Positions 48,295 to 59,718 of a stretch of 64,000 nt of DNA are shown here, in pieces. A program made the translations under genes and the position numbers. Source of the DNA: Glycine soja (Eukaryota; Streptophyta; Magnoliopsida; Fabales; Fabaceae). The notes under the pieces are model-generated. The model was given only the letters and a program-made list of their open reading frames with translations. It was not told the origin of the DNA and made no database searches. The stretch covers positions 37,647,102 to 37,711,101 of the forward strand of contig NC_041019.1 of assembly GCF_004193775.1 (NCBI RefSeq). The letters run 5' to 3'. Within the stretch, counting starts at the first letter, position 1; every line of letters starts with the position of its first letter.

Positions 48295-50607
48295 TCAATG
48301 ATTTGAACAACTCCCACGCTCAGATTGCATTGGACAACGATGCCTGTTATGCCCTTCGGCTCCACATCTACTACATTTTTGTCGGTGCTCAGATGGTTCG
48401 ACCCAATCCATCTCATTCCTTATCCTTGTTGATTTTGGCCGACCTTTCGCACAAATTATAGTTAGGTCAGTGATAAGTGTCCATGCGTCATCAGAAGGAG
48501 GAATAACCGCTTCATTCTCAAGAGGCCACCATTGTGCGGAGTAAGCTTTTAAGACGTGCTCATTTGTGTAAACAACATTTATATATTGGTAGTAGTTCAT
48601 GCTCACGTAACCACAAGCTGCAATAATGTGTGAACATGGATAGTGAAGCGCAGAATACCTTCCGCATTGACAATGATGACCATTCAAGTTAACTGCCCAC
48701 TTTTGTCCGCCACGTTGCGTTATAAGGTTGAAGCTCTCCTCTACTTCAAACCTTGTGGAGTGGATATCATACACGCGAACGATGTGCGTACAAGCTTGTT
48801 CTTGATTTTTCCTCAGTTCTTTAACAAACTTTGAACAATATACTTGTCCTTCATTTAACTGTCTTTGGGCTTGGCGGCCACACTCAACAAAGTACTTTCG
48901 ACACCTATTGTACGTTGATTTGACCAATGCTGTTATGGGAATGTTGCGACAATCCTTTAAAACCTTATTGATACATTCTGAGAGGTTGGTTGTCATGTGG
49001 CCATATCGACGTCCTTCTCTGTCATAAGCCATCGTCCATTTTTCCTTTGAAATGCGATCAATCCATGTTGCTATGGCTGAACTCAGTTGACAAAATTTTT
49101 TCTAAATTTTGATAAAAAATGTGCTTGCAAGGAGTGTAGGCTGCATAAAATTAGTTATGAATAACAATTTTAAGTATATATGAAAGTTAAATAAATGTGA
49201 CCATCAAATATGAAATCTTACCCAATTTCTTCAACATTTCTTTTTGTTTGGCATTATTGAATTTCCGATTGAAGTTGCTTGCTATGTGTCGCACGCAGTA
49301 GACATGATAACCGTGGGGAGGTTGCCAACCAAGTGCTTCGTTAGCGACAGCGGACTTTATACTCGCGTGTCGATCAGATATCAGACAAATACCATTTTTA
49401 TCTGTGACGTGTTCACGCAAGTGTGCCAAAAATCATGACCACGCTGTCAACGTCTCACCTTTGACCACCGCGAATGCTAGAGGAAGGACACCATCATTTC
49501 CATCTTGTGATGTGGCCATTAAGAGGGTCCCACGATATTTGACGTACAAATGTGTGTCGTTAACTTGTATGATTGGCTTACAATACTTGAAAGCCTCTTT
49601 ACATTGACCAAAAGTCCAAAACACTCTATGAAATTGACGATGTTCGCGACTAACCTTATTCCCAACGATAAAATCGTCATGTAGTATTTGAAAATATGAT
49701 CTAGGAGAATGATTTTGCATGTGTGTTAGCCACGACGACAATTTCACATATGACTCTTCCCAATCTCCATATTCTATTGCAATGACTTTTTGTTTCGCCA
49801 ACCAAGCTTTTTTGTACGACACCTTGTACGCAAATTCACTGTTAATCCTCTCTTGAATCAAAGAAACTTTGATTGATGGATCTTCTCTGATCATGCCTGT
49901 CAATAGAATAACAAAATTTAAATGACAATTAACGCTAAAGAATAACATAATATGAACATAAAATACATACCTACTACACAAGTGGCAATTAAATTTGAAT
50001 CAAGCTTCTCGTGATCTTGGGTCATGGTCATATTGAGACATGTGTGTGGTCCACCCCATTGAGTGACTTTCCATGAATCAGTTTTTTTAGATAAAATTGT
50101 CCTCATATAGAAAGGGCAAGGACAATCTGCATTTTTATTCAAGCAACAAACGACATACTTGTCCCATTTGCTTTCAACCACTTTGAAACTTTGATGCACT
50201 TTCATAACATTGTTTGATTGCATTCTTGACTGCATCTTTACTATCAAAATCCATGCCAACATATAATTCTTGGCCAACATTAAAAATGGATGGCATTTCC
50301 AAACCACAAATGTCCTCTTCATCAGGATGACTCCAGTTGATATTATTATATTGCAAAGCATAATTTCAAAATGGATTTTGAATTCCTTGTACACCTAATA
50401 GTCCAAATAAAATAATTGAAATTAAATATAATTGTGGTCAAATAATAAATGCATTCACCTATTTTTTTAAGGAAATTATACCTTCTGTTGGGTGAACAAT
50501 TCTTACTGGTTGAATCATGTCGGTGACTTCATCGTCTGTATTAGATATACCGTCAACACTGTCATCTTCGTCTAAAGACTCTTCAACGTATGAGTTAGAC
50601 ACAAGAT

Positions 50608-50641
<34 letters not shown>

Positions 50642-51052
50642 TTCGTCAACATGTAAATTGCTCATATTTGTTGGCGGTTGTGTCTCATCCTTAGATAAAT
50701 AATTTCCACATGATGTAAGCGAATTGACAGAATGAAACATTGAACCACGAGCCACATCCTTTTCTATGTACAATTTCAGAACTGACATTTGTTCTTGTTG
50801 TTTAAAACTTTCCAGCATCGTTTCACAAATTTGCAAGGCAATATATTTTCCTGACACTAAAAATCTACAACTGATAGCAGAAATAATTTCATTATTTTGT
50901 AACTTTACCTTATCTCCAATTTTTTTCTTCAAAGCATTGAAACTAATTCTACGTTTAATCTGAATCGCTTTTTTACTGCCTTCAAATATTACACCATCAT
51001 TATCTTCATATACCCTTCCATTGAAATATAATACTGTTATAACCGAATTCAT
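48295..51052 (-). pseudogene. MULE (mudrA-like) transposase gene, broken
   Basis: Minus-strand exon pieces are 51052-50482, 50394-49971, 49897-49222 and 49140-48295, with GT-AG introns. The N-terminal domain ends in an acidic Asp run encoded by (ATC)n on the plus strand (50610-50640). Next is the MuDR DNA-binding domain (VGMDFDSKDAVKNAI, KYVVCCLNKNADCPCPFYMR, HTCLNM). The MULE catalytic domain has NDTHLYVKYRGTLLMATSQD, CLISDRHASI and CVRHIASNFN. A SWIM finger (HHCQCGRYSALHYPCSHIIA) and a C-terminal CCHC knuckle (CSRCGAEGHNRHRC) follow. Breaks: stop at 50366-50368, one-base frameshift near 50205-50212, stop at 49433-49435 (both stops fit TGG to TGA), frameshift near 49093-49100. The first catalytic position reads Asn-Asp where the family has Asp-Gly. 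Not functional as it stands. Confidence 0.92.
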
Positions 51053-52049
51053 GATGTACCTACAAAAACAATATTTTAAATAATTAATCATAATAAATTC
51101 AAAATAATAAAATGAAATCACAAAAAGTCCCTTTACTGGAACTTCACATTATAATTTTATTCTATACAAAAAATATTAACTTTAAATAAATATAATGGTA
51201 CACACTTAAAAAATATAAACGATTCCAACGAACTAATTTTAAAGGCAAAATAAACCATAACCAAAGTTAGTATTATAAATAATTAATGCTAACAATAATA
51301 ACTTCTAAATAAATAAACATAATTACAAAATTACTACAAATACATTAAAATAAAAATGACGCCATAAACTTAAAAGTATAAATTTAAAAACGCTGAACTA
51401 AACAACACTTTAAAAGTACATATATTAATTACATATTACACACTTCATATTAAAATTTAAAATACCATTCAAGTTCAACGCTCATAAATTTTTACCACAT
51501 ACCAACAAATCATTAACATCAACCTAAAGTAATTTTAAAAAAAAATTACTACAACCTCATATTAAAAAAAAATTCCACACTCAAAATACTTCAAATAAAT
51601 ATGATGGTACAAAATTTTTTAGTTTTAAAAACTTTTAAAAGTATACACTTGATCAATTTTTAACACAATAACAAAACATCAACACCAACCTAATCTAATT
51701 AAAAATATAATAAAAACTTGAAATTCAAAATACAATTTTCGGACTCAAAATATTTTCTTCAAATAAAGATGATGGTACAAATTTCTTTTATTTTAAACAC
51801 ACACCAAGTCACCAACAACCATATGAAATATAAAGCTAATTTAATTAAAAAATTATTCAAAACTTCACATTCAAAAAAAAATTACTTGACTGAAAATATT
51901 GATGCTACAAATTAAACCTGAACCACCAAATTTGAAAAGCTTATGGCAGAACAAATGTAAGGTGAGAAGGAGGAAATTTTGAGAGCTTTTAAAAAAGTGG
52001 AAGACACACTAAAACTGCAACGTAATGGGTTTATATATACACACTAAAT
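51053..52049. other. Transposase upstream region, AT-rich
   Basis: Just upstream of the transposase ATG, TTTTGTAG|GTACATC looks like a splice acceptor, so a leader exon may lie further up. AATTTCCTCCTTCTCACCTT near 51970 would be the first transcribed DNA if the promoter is in the terminal repeat. Several diverged ~100-bp repeats (ACAAATT...CTTCAAATAAATATGATGGTAC type) occur at 51180, 51590 and 51760. No gene. Confidence 0.45.
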
Positions 52050-52306
52050 CGCCAATGCTGGTGGCAGCTCCCACGCCTAACTCACCAATACCATTGGCAA
52101 CTCCACTTTAGGCTAACTCGCCCATAGGAGTGGCGATTTGCCTGTCACGCCTGCACCTGCAAAAGCCTGAGCTCCCTGTTACAAAGCTGAAAAGTTGAAC
52201 CCTAGTGGAATTCGCCAGTCAAACTGGCAGTTCCCCTTGCATGTGGATATCGTCATTCCCAGTGACGATTCCTTCACCGACAACGAACTCGCCAATCTCA
52301 CTGGCG
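52050..52306. repeat. Right hairpin array: two triplets of 17-bp palindromes
   Basis: Triplet B': CGCCAATGCTGGTGGCA (52050-52066), CACCAATACCATTGGCA (52083-52099), CGCCCATAGGAGTGGCG (52119-52135). Triplet A': CGCCAGTCAAACTGGCA (52213-52229), CGTCATTCCCAGTGACG (52251-52267), CGCCAATCTCACTGGCG (52290-52306). Spacings are 33, 36, 38 and 39. A' is the inverted counterpart of the left triplet A; B' lies inward like the left B but is more diverged. Confidence 0.92.
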
Positions 52307-52420
52307 GTTTGCTTGGGCCATGCATGCACTTTACGTGCAAAAGTGCCCCTGCCAGAATATCTTTTAAAACAATCTCATCTGAAAAAATACTTTTTAAAAG
52401 TACCCAAATGTGGCGTTTTA
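52203..52420. repeat. Right terminal inverted repeat of the MULE
   Basis: Inverse of 41943-42160 at about 80% identity by eye. Landmarks are CGCCAGTCAAACTGGCA (52213), GGTTTGCTTGGGCCATGCAT (52307), CACTTTACGTGCAAAAGTGC (52328), and TACTTTTTAAAAGTACCCAA (52389). The distal 20 bases are more diverged than on the left. Confidence 0.9.
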
Positions 52421-53940
52421 AACCACGAGTCACTAACAGATTTCAGGAACCGGAAATGTTCATTCCCCAGGTAAAATGGAGAGGAGCTGAACTCATGTTT
52501 TACCCATCAGTCCGAGAAATTTTTATATTGATACAAATCCAACATATCATATAATAAAATAAAACGTTCAATTAAAAAAATGAATGTGCTTAAAATAAAA
52601 TATAATAATTTCTTTTTTTATTTTTCTCACCAATTCACCCTGTTTCTTCGGCTTTCTCTCTCCCCCGCTTTGAGTTCAATCACCAATCCAAAAGCGAAAT
52701 GCAGGAAAAACAAAAGCCACGACAATGTGTTAATACTCGTTCCAAAAATTCTAGGCACAACCAATTATCATATTTATCTCTTTCACGAAATTCTTTTAAA
52801 GTATGTTTAATAGAGAATTCTTGAAATTCTTTTTTTACAGTCGTCTCCAAGAAACATCATATGTGAAACATCGATCGAGTTTGAGCATAGAAGAACACAT
52901 ATAATTAACAGAACAATCATATTTTTTCTTTTTTTTCTTTCATTTTTTTTACCCTCATAATTTTAACTTTTTTTATTCAAAAACAAAATTTTGAAAATAA
53001 AAGAATTTCAATTGAAATATTTGAAATTTTTAAAATTTAAAATTTCTCGAAATTTTAAATTCCTCCATCCAAACACACTCTTAAGAGTAATACAATTATC
53101 ACAATTTTTTTTCTCCGCTCAATGATCAAGGAACGTCCAATTATTATATTTTTCCTTCTGTAGCCACGACGATCATATCGCGGCCAGTGGCAAGATGAGT
53201 TTGAACATCTAGTCTTGGTGAGACAGCTTGAGGGAACAAGAATTCTAACTTCCCAGTGTTGTGTTGGGTGATTAGAGGAAAAAAAAAAAAGTAGAAAAAT
53301 GTGGTTAAGTTAATATAGAAATAAAATATAGACACAAACCCAACAAATCATATTTAATTTAAGTACATCCAAATAAAAATTGATACGTTATTAAAATAAA
53401 ATAATATATATATATATATATATATATTTTTATTTTTTATTTTTTTATTTTCTCTCTTCAGTTTAATCTGTTTCTCTGTATAAAAATATCATGTTTTTTT
53501 CTCCTCAATTTATCCAATCTTTTTCGTTTTCTGTCACACCCTCGTCTCTTTTTTTTGTTTTTTTCTTCCTTTCGTACTCTCGTTTACAAATAAATGGGAA
53601 TTATCATTTTTCACTCACAACATTTTCCTATACCAAAGCATTACTCCCTTATGAAACAAATAAGTCGTCAAGTTAATGTAGAAATAAAATATCATATTTG
53701 AATTCATTAAAAAAATTATTCCGTCAATTAACTTACTTAAATAGAGGTAAAACGCTTAATTATAGAATTAAAATCAAATTAAACTCTCACCAAATCTTAC
53801 GAGATTTCAAAAATTCAATTACTTTCTAATATTTCCTATCACAAAATTTAATCTGCGAATCCAATTAAATCGTAACTTTTAACCCTCCAAGTGAATATCA
53901 ATTCCTTTTCATTCCAAATCGAATTATATAAATAAATAAA
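52421..53940. other. Intergenic, no gene seen
   Basis: AT-rich DNA with T-runs and an (AT)n tract at about 53405-53428. Two similar C/T-rich pieces (52635-52680 and 53448-53480) share TCTGTTTCT-like sequence. No exon-like sequence. Confidence 0.5.
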
Positions 53941-54205
53941 TGTTTAATTATCTATCCCTACAATTAATAAGTTTTTTAGTCTCTAACATTTACATTTTAA
54001 TTTCTAAATTGTATCTGTCGTTAAAAACTAACAAAGTTAAATAATTTTAATAACAATTTTTTTTTAAATTAAAATATAAACTTCAAAAATTAAAAAATTT
54101 ACTTATTAAATTTCAAATTTCAGGAACTAAAATATTTAATTATTAATAACTGGAACTAAAAAAATAAATTATAAAATTATAAAAACTAAATAAATAATTA
54201 AATCA
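53941..54205. mobile_element. MITE, member 2 of the 'TTTAGTCCCTATA' family
   Basis: Ends TGTTTAATTATCTATCCCTA and AAAACTAAATAAATAATTAA are inverted to each other. Inside, GGAACTAAAATA and TTAGTCTCTAACATTTACAT resemble the other two members at 34328 and 59437. More diverged than those. Confidence 0.6.
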
Positions 54206-54939
54206 TAAATAAAAAATCCAAATGAAACAAATACTAGTTTAAATAGAGTAATGACTGGAGTGGGTCCGAGTGAGTAAAAGCACGCTCGCCGTATCTCGTG
54301 TTGTCGTGTTAGTGTGGACCCTTATTGTCCCTCCTCCCCACCTTCCCTTCTTGGATTATGTGGTTAGATATCTTTCAAGTTTAAGTAAATAAATAAATCA
54401 TAAATAACACACTCTACGGAAATAATAATAATTAGTTGAAAAATAGACACTCAGTTTCTTGTGTCTTAACTGTCTTTTTTTTATTTTAATTTTTTTAGTT
54501 AAATATTTTTATTTTTTAGTTAAATATAATTGTAAGAATTATCATATTAAAAAATTTATTAGACAGTAACTACTTGTAATTATAAATAATTTTTAAAAAT
54601 AGTTAAAAAATAAATTAAAAATAATAAATATATATAACAAATGAGATAATTTTTATTAATAGTTATTTAATAAATAATCATAGTATAATAATAACCAAAC
54701 CAAGAAAATGGAAAACAAGACAGCATGACAAAAGAGCACTAACTAGAGAACATATACATACACACACATGTAGTGAGAGAGAGAGGGGGTGGTTTTTGGT
54801 TTCTCTTTGGTTCCTTTCTGATATGCCATATTTGCATCTCATGCACCAATTCCTCTGTAACCGTTATTATTTTTGTGAAGGGGTTGGAGAGAAAAAAGGA
54901 CACTGATCAGTGACTACTGTTTGGTTGCTACTACTGAAA
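54206..54939 (+). promoter_or_regulatory. XRI1-like gene upstream region and 5' leader
   Basis: A GC-richer piece (54250-54350) with GGGTCCGAGTGAG and CCCTCCTCCCCACC precedes an AT-rich stretch. The probable 5' leader (about 54770-54939) contains GTGAGAGAGAGAGGGGGTGG and a CT-rich tract. No unambiguous TATA box was identified. Confidence 0.4.
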
Positions 54940-57900
54940 ATGGACTACAGCAATGACAACAAGTATGTGTGTGTCTCTGCCCTTTTCTTTATCTCAGTCT
55001 TTTTCTTTTTAAAGGTCTGTCTCTTGGGAAAAGAACACTCTGGGAACTGCATTTGGTTTCAAACATGTACTTTCTGAGTTTCATGCTCTTTAATTTTTGT
55101 TCTGTGGTTTTATTTGGGAGATGAAGTAGGTTCCCATGAAATTCTTGTGATTTTGCTTGGAATATTAGTGTTTTTTTTAGTTATTTGGTTCATTCATGTT
55201 TGGTGGCTGTTGACCGTCGTTTTGCTGTTGTTTTTTGCTTTTTTTTTTTTCCTGTGAACTCTGGTCGGGTTAGTAATTTTCTGTTCTTGGTTTTTGGTTT
55301 CTCTTGAGATGGTCGATTCATGTTACAATTTGTGGGTAGAGGAAGGATGACGACGACGATGATGGTGTTAAGTCATCATTTTCCCCCTTTTTCCTCTCTT
55401 TTTTTTTTGTGTTTTTGGCCCTTTTCTTTTCTTTGCTTTTTTCTGCAGTAATTGATGGTTTGTTTCTTTTTATTTATGTTGTGGTTTGGTTAGTAATAGT
55501 ACTGCAATTTATTTGTGTGGTTGGTTTGGTCAAACTTCTATGTACTTTTGGTTGGTTTGTCTGTTGTTCAAATCATGATCTCTACAATCTATCCTTTGTG
55601 ATTCTTCCAAATTGGTTTTATGATTGTCTCCTTTTGTGTTTTCTTGCACTTTTTTTCAATGTTGCATGACAAGCATTTTCTTTTTTTTTTCATGTTGAAT
55701 GTTGCTAGGGAGCCATGGGATTGGCATAGGGAGGATTATTGTCTCCAAAGGAGTTTCGATTATGGTAAGTCTGACTTGTGGTTTTCAGTTTAATTTGTCT
55801 AAATAGTTGATGCCTGAGAAGGTTTTTCTTGATTGAGCAGAAAATTCACAAGGGCTATGGAATGGAGTTCCTCAAAATGAAGATCTTTCCAATGTGTTCA
55901 ATGATGAAACAACCCCAGTGAAAGCTTGTGGGGACTTTGCATACAATGTCAATAATAGTGGTAAGACACTTGTATCTGACAGGCAGTTTGACATTGTCTA
56001 ACAATCACTATGTACAACTGGAATATATTGTTCTTTTAAATTTTTATAATTGAGGATGGATGAGCTTGACATAACAATGGTAAGGTTATTGCCTTGTGAT
56101 TTGGAGCTCACAATTTCAAATCATTGAAACAATCTCTCTGCTTGTAGGGATATATCTGTGTACATCTATCTACCCTCCCCAGGTTCCACTAGGTTGGAGC
56201 CTCATGCATTGGGTCACCGTTAATTTCTATTATTATTGTTATTCCTGCATCCTTCTTTTATATGCAATGCTATCCTTAATTCAAATAAGGTGGATTTCAG
56301 AGTTACAAAAGGAATCAGACAAATGTTTGAAGAGTTCTGACCAAATTAAGAGAAGGCGGATGCTACAATTCAATACTCAAGATGGGGGTCATTTCCTCTC
56401 CAATGAACATATGTCTTCAGCATATTTGAAAGTAAGGGTCAGTCCTTGTATGTAGCTTTTACCTTGAGTTATTTTTCACACCCATATTAGCATAATGGGT
56501 CAAGCCACATGAAAAAAAATCAAAGCACAAATACTTTAATTTGTGCAAATATGTTATTTTTTTAAAAGTATATTCCATGTTATATTGACATGATATTGTT
56601 GTCTAAAGAAGGAATATATGACGTGTTGAGGTAACTAAATTTTGTGCTACTTTTCCTTGTTCTTGATTCAAGATTTCTCTTTTCTGATATTAGATTTCAT
56701 AGTTATGCTTTGTGAGATGATTAGTTCAGCCATATTGGTTTGTGTTACCACATTGTATTGGTCCATCTGTGAAGTAGAACTTATTCAAGTTTCTCCCTGC
56801 AAGTTTACAGTAGCCATTTGATGATGGCTTACTATAATAGAACCCTGTTTTAACTTAAACTTTTCTGATGATTGTTTAAGTTTGATAATGAGGTATTTGG
56901 TTCATAACTTCATATATTTGGGTATCTTCTAGTTATTATCTAGTGATATGTCCTCTCTTTTGTTGTGGGTCTCCGGTGTTTTGGGTTGATCAACAATCTT
57001 GTTTCTTTTGTTATGCCTTCAAGACTTAATGATTTGCAATGCGCATAGTCAGCATAGACACTACCACTTAAGGATATTGCTCACGTGTATCCACTATCCA
57101 GTAGTACTTTATTGGTCTCGATGATATATTGTTTGAGTTAATAATTGTACTAGACTTTTTGTTTTGCCAGATTGTATGACTGTTACATTATGTATATAGG
57201 GGAAGGAGGAGTCAAATGAGGATGTTTTCCCTGAATTATCACATTGGGTTTCTGGGGCATCAGGTTTACCTTTTGCCATATTCTGCTATGATTTTTTTTT
57301 CCTTTTCTTTTTAGATATGGCTTTTGGTCTTTAACCGATCATAATGAAATATGCATTAGGAAGTGCATCTGCTTCCAATTATGAGGACCTTGAGTCAGCT
57401 GAAGGGTGGCTAGCAGATTGCTTTAAGGATGCTGAAATGCAATTATGTCCCGATGATTTGTATGCTTCTAAAGACCACCACTAATATATGGCATATATAT
57501 CTATTTATACAAAACAATCTTATGAATATGATTATGTTATACTCAGGAATTTTTCTGGGGCAGATGCTGTTCAAATTGATGTTGCAGGTATATTACATTG
57601 TCTGCCATTCACTTTTGTCTTCCCATTTCTCACTCCTTTTCTCTTTCCTGTACACATTGGCTCTTATTTGGAAAAAATTATATGCTACTGTAGATCTGTG
57701 CAACTTCCCACCTGCGTGTGAACAAAATGTGCTTCAGCATCATGTCACCCAAACTCCCAAAAATATTGTCTTCAAAGGTATGTTTTGTTTTTCCTTGATC
57801 TTTCTAATCTACAAATATCCTCCAAGTTTCTATGGTACTGGTTCTCGAGTATGATAGGGCTGTATAGCGATGAACTCACAAGATGGGCCTTTAACTGTTG

Positions 57901-58275
57901 TTAAATGCAAAATAGCTAGGATCTATAGTACATAATAGTTAATTTCAAGAAATGTTTTTACATGAAAACAAATTCTGACTCTATTTTATATGGACAGGAG
58001 GAAAATCATTTATAGAAACACCGACAAAGCTAGCTGCTTCTGTGGCCTATCCATTTACCTTCATTAAACCCTGTGGTGCCCATGGAGATGTCACTCTGAA
58101 GGAAATAAATCAGCGCATTCTGTCTCCACCACCTCCTTTGAAGTCCCAACAAAGTATGGAAGATCCATCAGCTTACCCAAAATCAGCATTTTCTGGGAAG
58201 CCTGTAGTTGGAAAAACAAAAATTCACATTGAAGGGGGAAAAGGTAGCATCACCATTATGAGAACCAAAGGCTAA
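54940..58275 (+). CDS. XRI1: XRI1-like protein (X-ray induced transcript 1), nine exons
   Basis: Exons: 54940-54962, 55709-55764, 55841-55960, 56301-56431, 57200-57263, 57360-57459, 57547-57587, 57694-57777 and 57998-58275. All introns are GT-AG and phases agree; total 897 bases, 298 codons plus TAA. The N-terminus is MDYSNDNKEPWDWHREDYCL. Middle landmarks are KRRRMLQF, ESAEGWLADCFKDAEMQL and NFSGADAVQIDV. The C-terminal block holds HHVTQTPKNIVFKG, PTKLAASVAYPFTFIKPCG, DVTLKEINQRILSPPPP, FSGKPVVGKTKI and GKGSITIMRTKG. These are the conserved parts of Arabidopsis XRI1, a nuclear protein of similar length induced by ionising radiation, needed for meiosis and reported to bind MND1. No catalytic domain is known. 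The first coding exon is only 23 bases and followed by a 746-base intron. The coding part appears intact. Assignment rests on recognised C-terminal motifs, not a database search. Confidence 0.9.
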
Positions 58276-59436
58276 GCCTTAAGTCTTTAGTACTAACTTC
58301 TGTCTTGGGTCTGGCCTCATTTTCTGTATGTAAAGCACCTGGTAATTTATAGTAGGTATTGCAATTTTTGTTCTTATTGGCATCTATAAATAACACTACC
58401 TTAGTGTTTGTATTCTAGGTGAGGATCTAGATGACTGTGGCTTTTCTCTTGGTAGATGTTCTTGTTTGAGCTAATTCGGCAATGAGAATTTTGATCAGTC
58501 CCGATGCTTTGGCTCATAAAAACTAATGTAACTTGCTTTAGAATTTGAATCTATGATATTTGAGAATTAACGTTTTAGTTTAAACATTAATGATATTGAT
58601 TTAAAAATAAATGATCTTTAGACTGAATGCAAACCAAATGATGACTTTGACATGGATAACTAGGATGTATGATTGATCAAAATTAAATTTTTAAGGACTA
58701 AAATGTTTGTAATTTATGAATATATTCATTAGAAAACCTGTGTTCAATTGGTTACAGCAACAGAGGAATTAAGACAGAGATGGTAATATATGGACTCTTT
58801 TTAGCTTGCAATTCAAATTTGATAAGTGGTCCTAAAAATTGTATTAAAATGGTAAAAACATGCTTTTAAGAAATGATCTACTGATCTTCACAATTTTCCC
58901 CTAAAGGGTATTCCCCAGGTACTCTTTCTTGTAGGCACTTATTTAAAGAGTAGAAGTATATGATGTTAATAACATTATTATTCATGTCATTAGTTTTACA
59001 AATAAGGCTAAAAAATATATGAATTTTGTGTTTGTTTTTTTGATATTTTTTTTTACATCGAGTCTCTTATAAAATAATAATTTTATTTTTATTTCTTGAT
59101 ACTTTTTTTTAGTTAATGATAAATTAATAAATTTTATGTTTGTTCACTTATAAATTTTTTTCATTATTAGTTGTAACTACTAAAAATCTTGATTTAGAGT
59201 CCTTAGAAGATATAGCAAACTAAGAGTAATTGTGAAGCTAACACGAGTAAAGGATATATGTATGCAAATATGGTATATTATTCAAAATTGATTTCACACA
59301 ATGAAAAAGGGAAAAAGACATTAACTAAAAGGACAAATTACAAGAAATCTAAAACTCAAATAAGAAACTTAATTTGAACTAAAAGAACAATATATACACC
59401 CATATATATGATGATGGACAGAGTTTTTTTTTTTTT
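58276..59436 (+). other. XRI1 3' UTR and intergenic DNA
   Basis: The 3' UTR probably covers about 58276-58530. Beyond it AT-rich DNA shows no gene on either strand. Confidence 0.5.
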
Positions 59437-59696
59437 AAGGTTAAATTACTTATTTAGTTTCTATAGTTTCATAATTTTTACTTTTTTAGTTCCTATAATT
59501 TGAAAGTGATCTTTTTAGTCCCTATAGTTTGATAATTCTTACTTTTTTAGTACCTGTAGTTTTCAAATTATAGAGACTAAAAGAGAATTAAAATGTAAAT
59601 TATATGAACTAAAAAGATCACTTTTAAACTATAGAAACTAAAAATATAATAACCATAAAACTGGACTAAATGAGTAATTTAACCTTTTTTAAATAT
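59437..59696. mobile_element. MITE, member 3 of the 'TTTAGTCCCTATA' family
   Basis: About 260 bp with ends AAGGTTAAATTACTTATTTAG and CTAAATGAGTAATTTAACCTT, an almost perfect inverted pair. The interior repeats TAGTTCCTATAATTTGAAAG and TAGTCCCTATAGTTTGATAA and their inverse. Cleanest member of the three. Confidence 0.88.
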
Positions 59697-59718
59697 TTAC
59701 CCTGTTATTGATACATAG

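Larger units (their letters stand above)
41943..52420. mobile_element. Composite Mutator-like element carrying a PMD gene and a mudrA-like transposase
   Basis: About 10.5 kb bounded by inverted termini of about 210 bp (41943-42160 and 52203-52420). In order it holds hairpin triplets, a spliced leader, a 138-bp repeat array, a plant-mobile-domain gene (plus), degenerate telomere-type repeats, a MULE transposase gene (minus), AT-rich DNA and mirror-image hairpin triplets. The two genes converge. The outermost bases are diverged, so exact ends and the expected 9-bp target duplication were not resolved. Both genes carry stops and frameshifts, so this copy needs help in trans if it can move at all. 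Confidence 0.88.
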
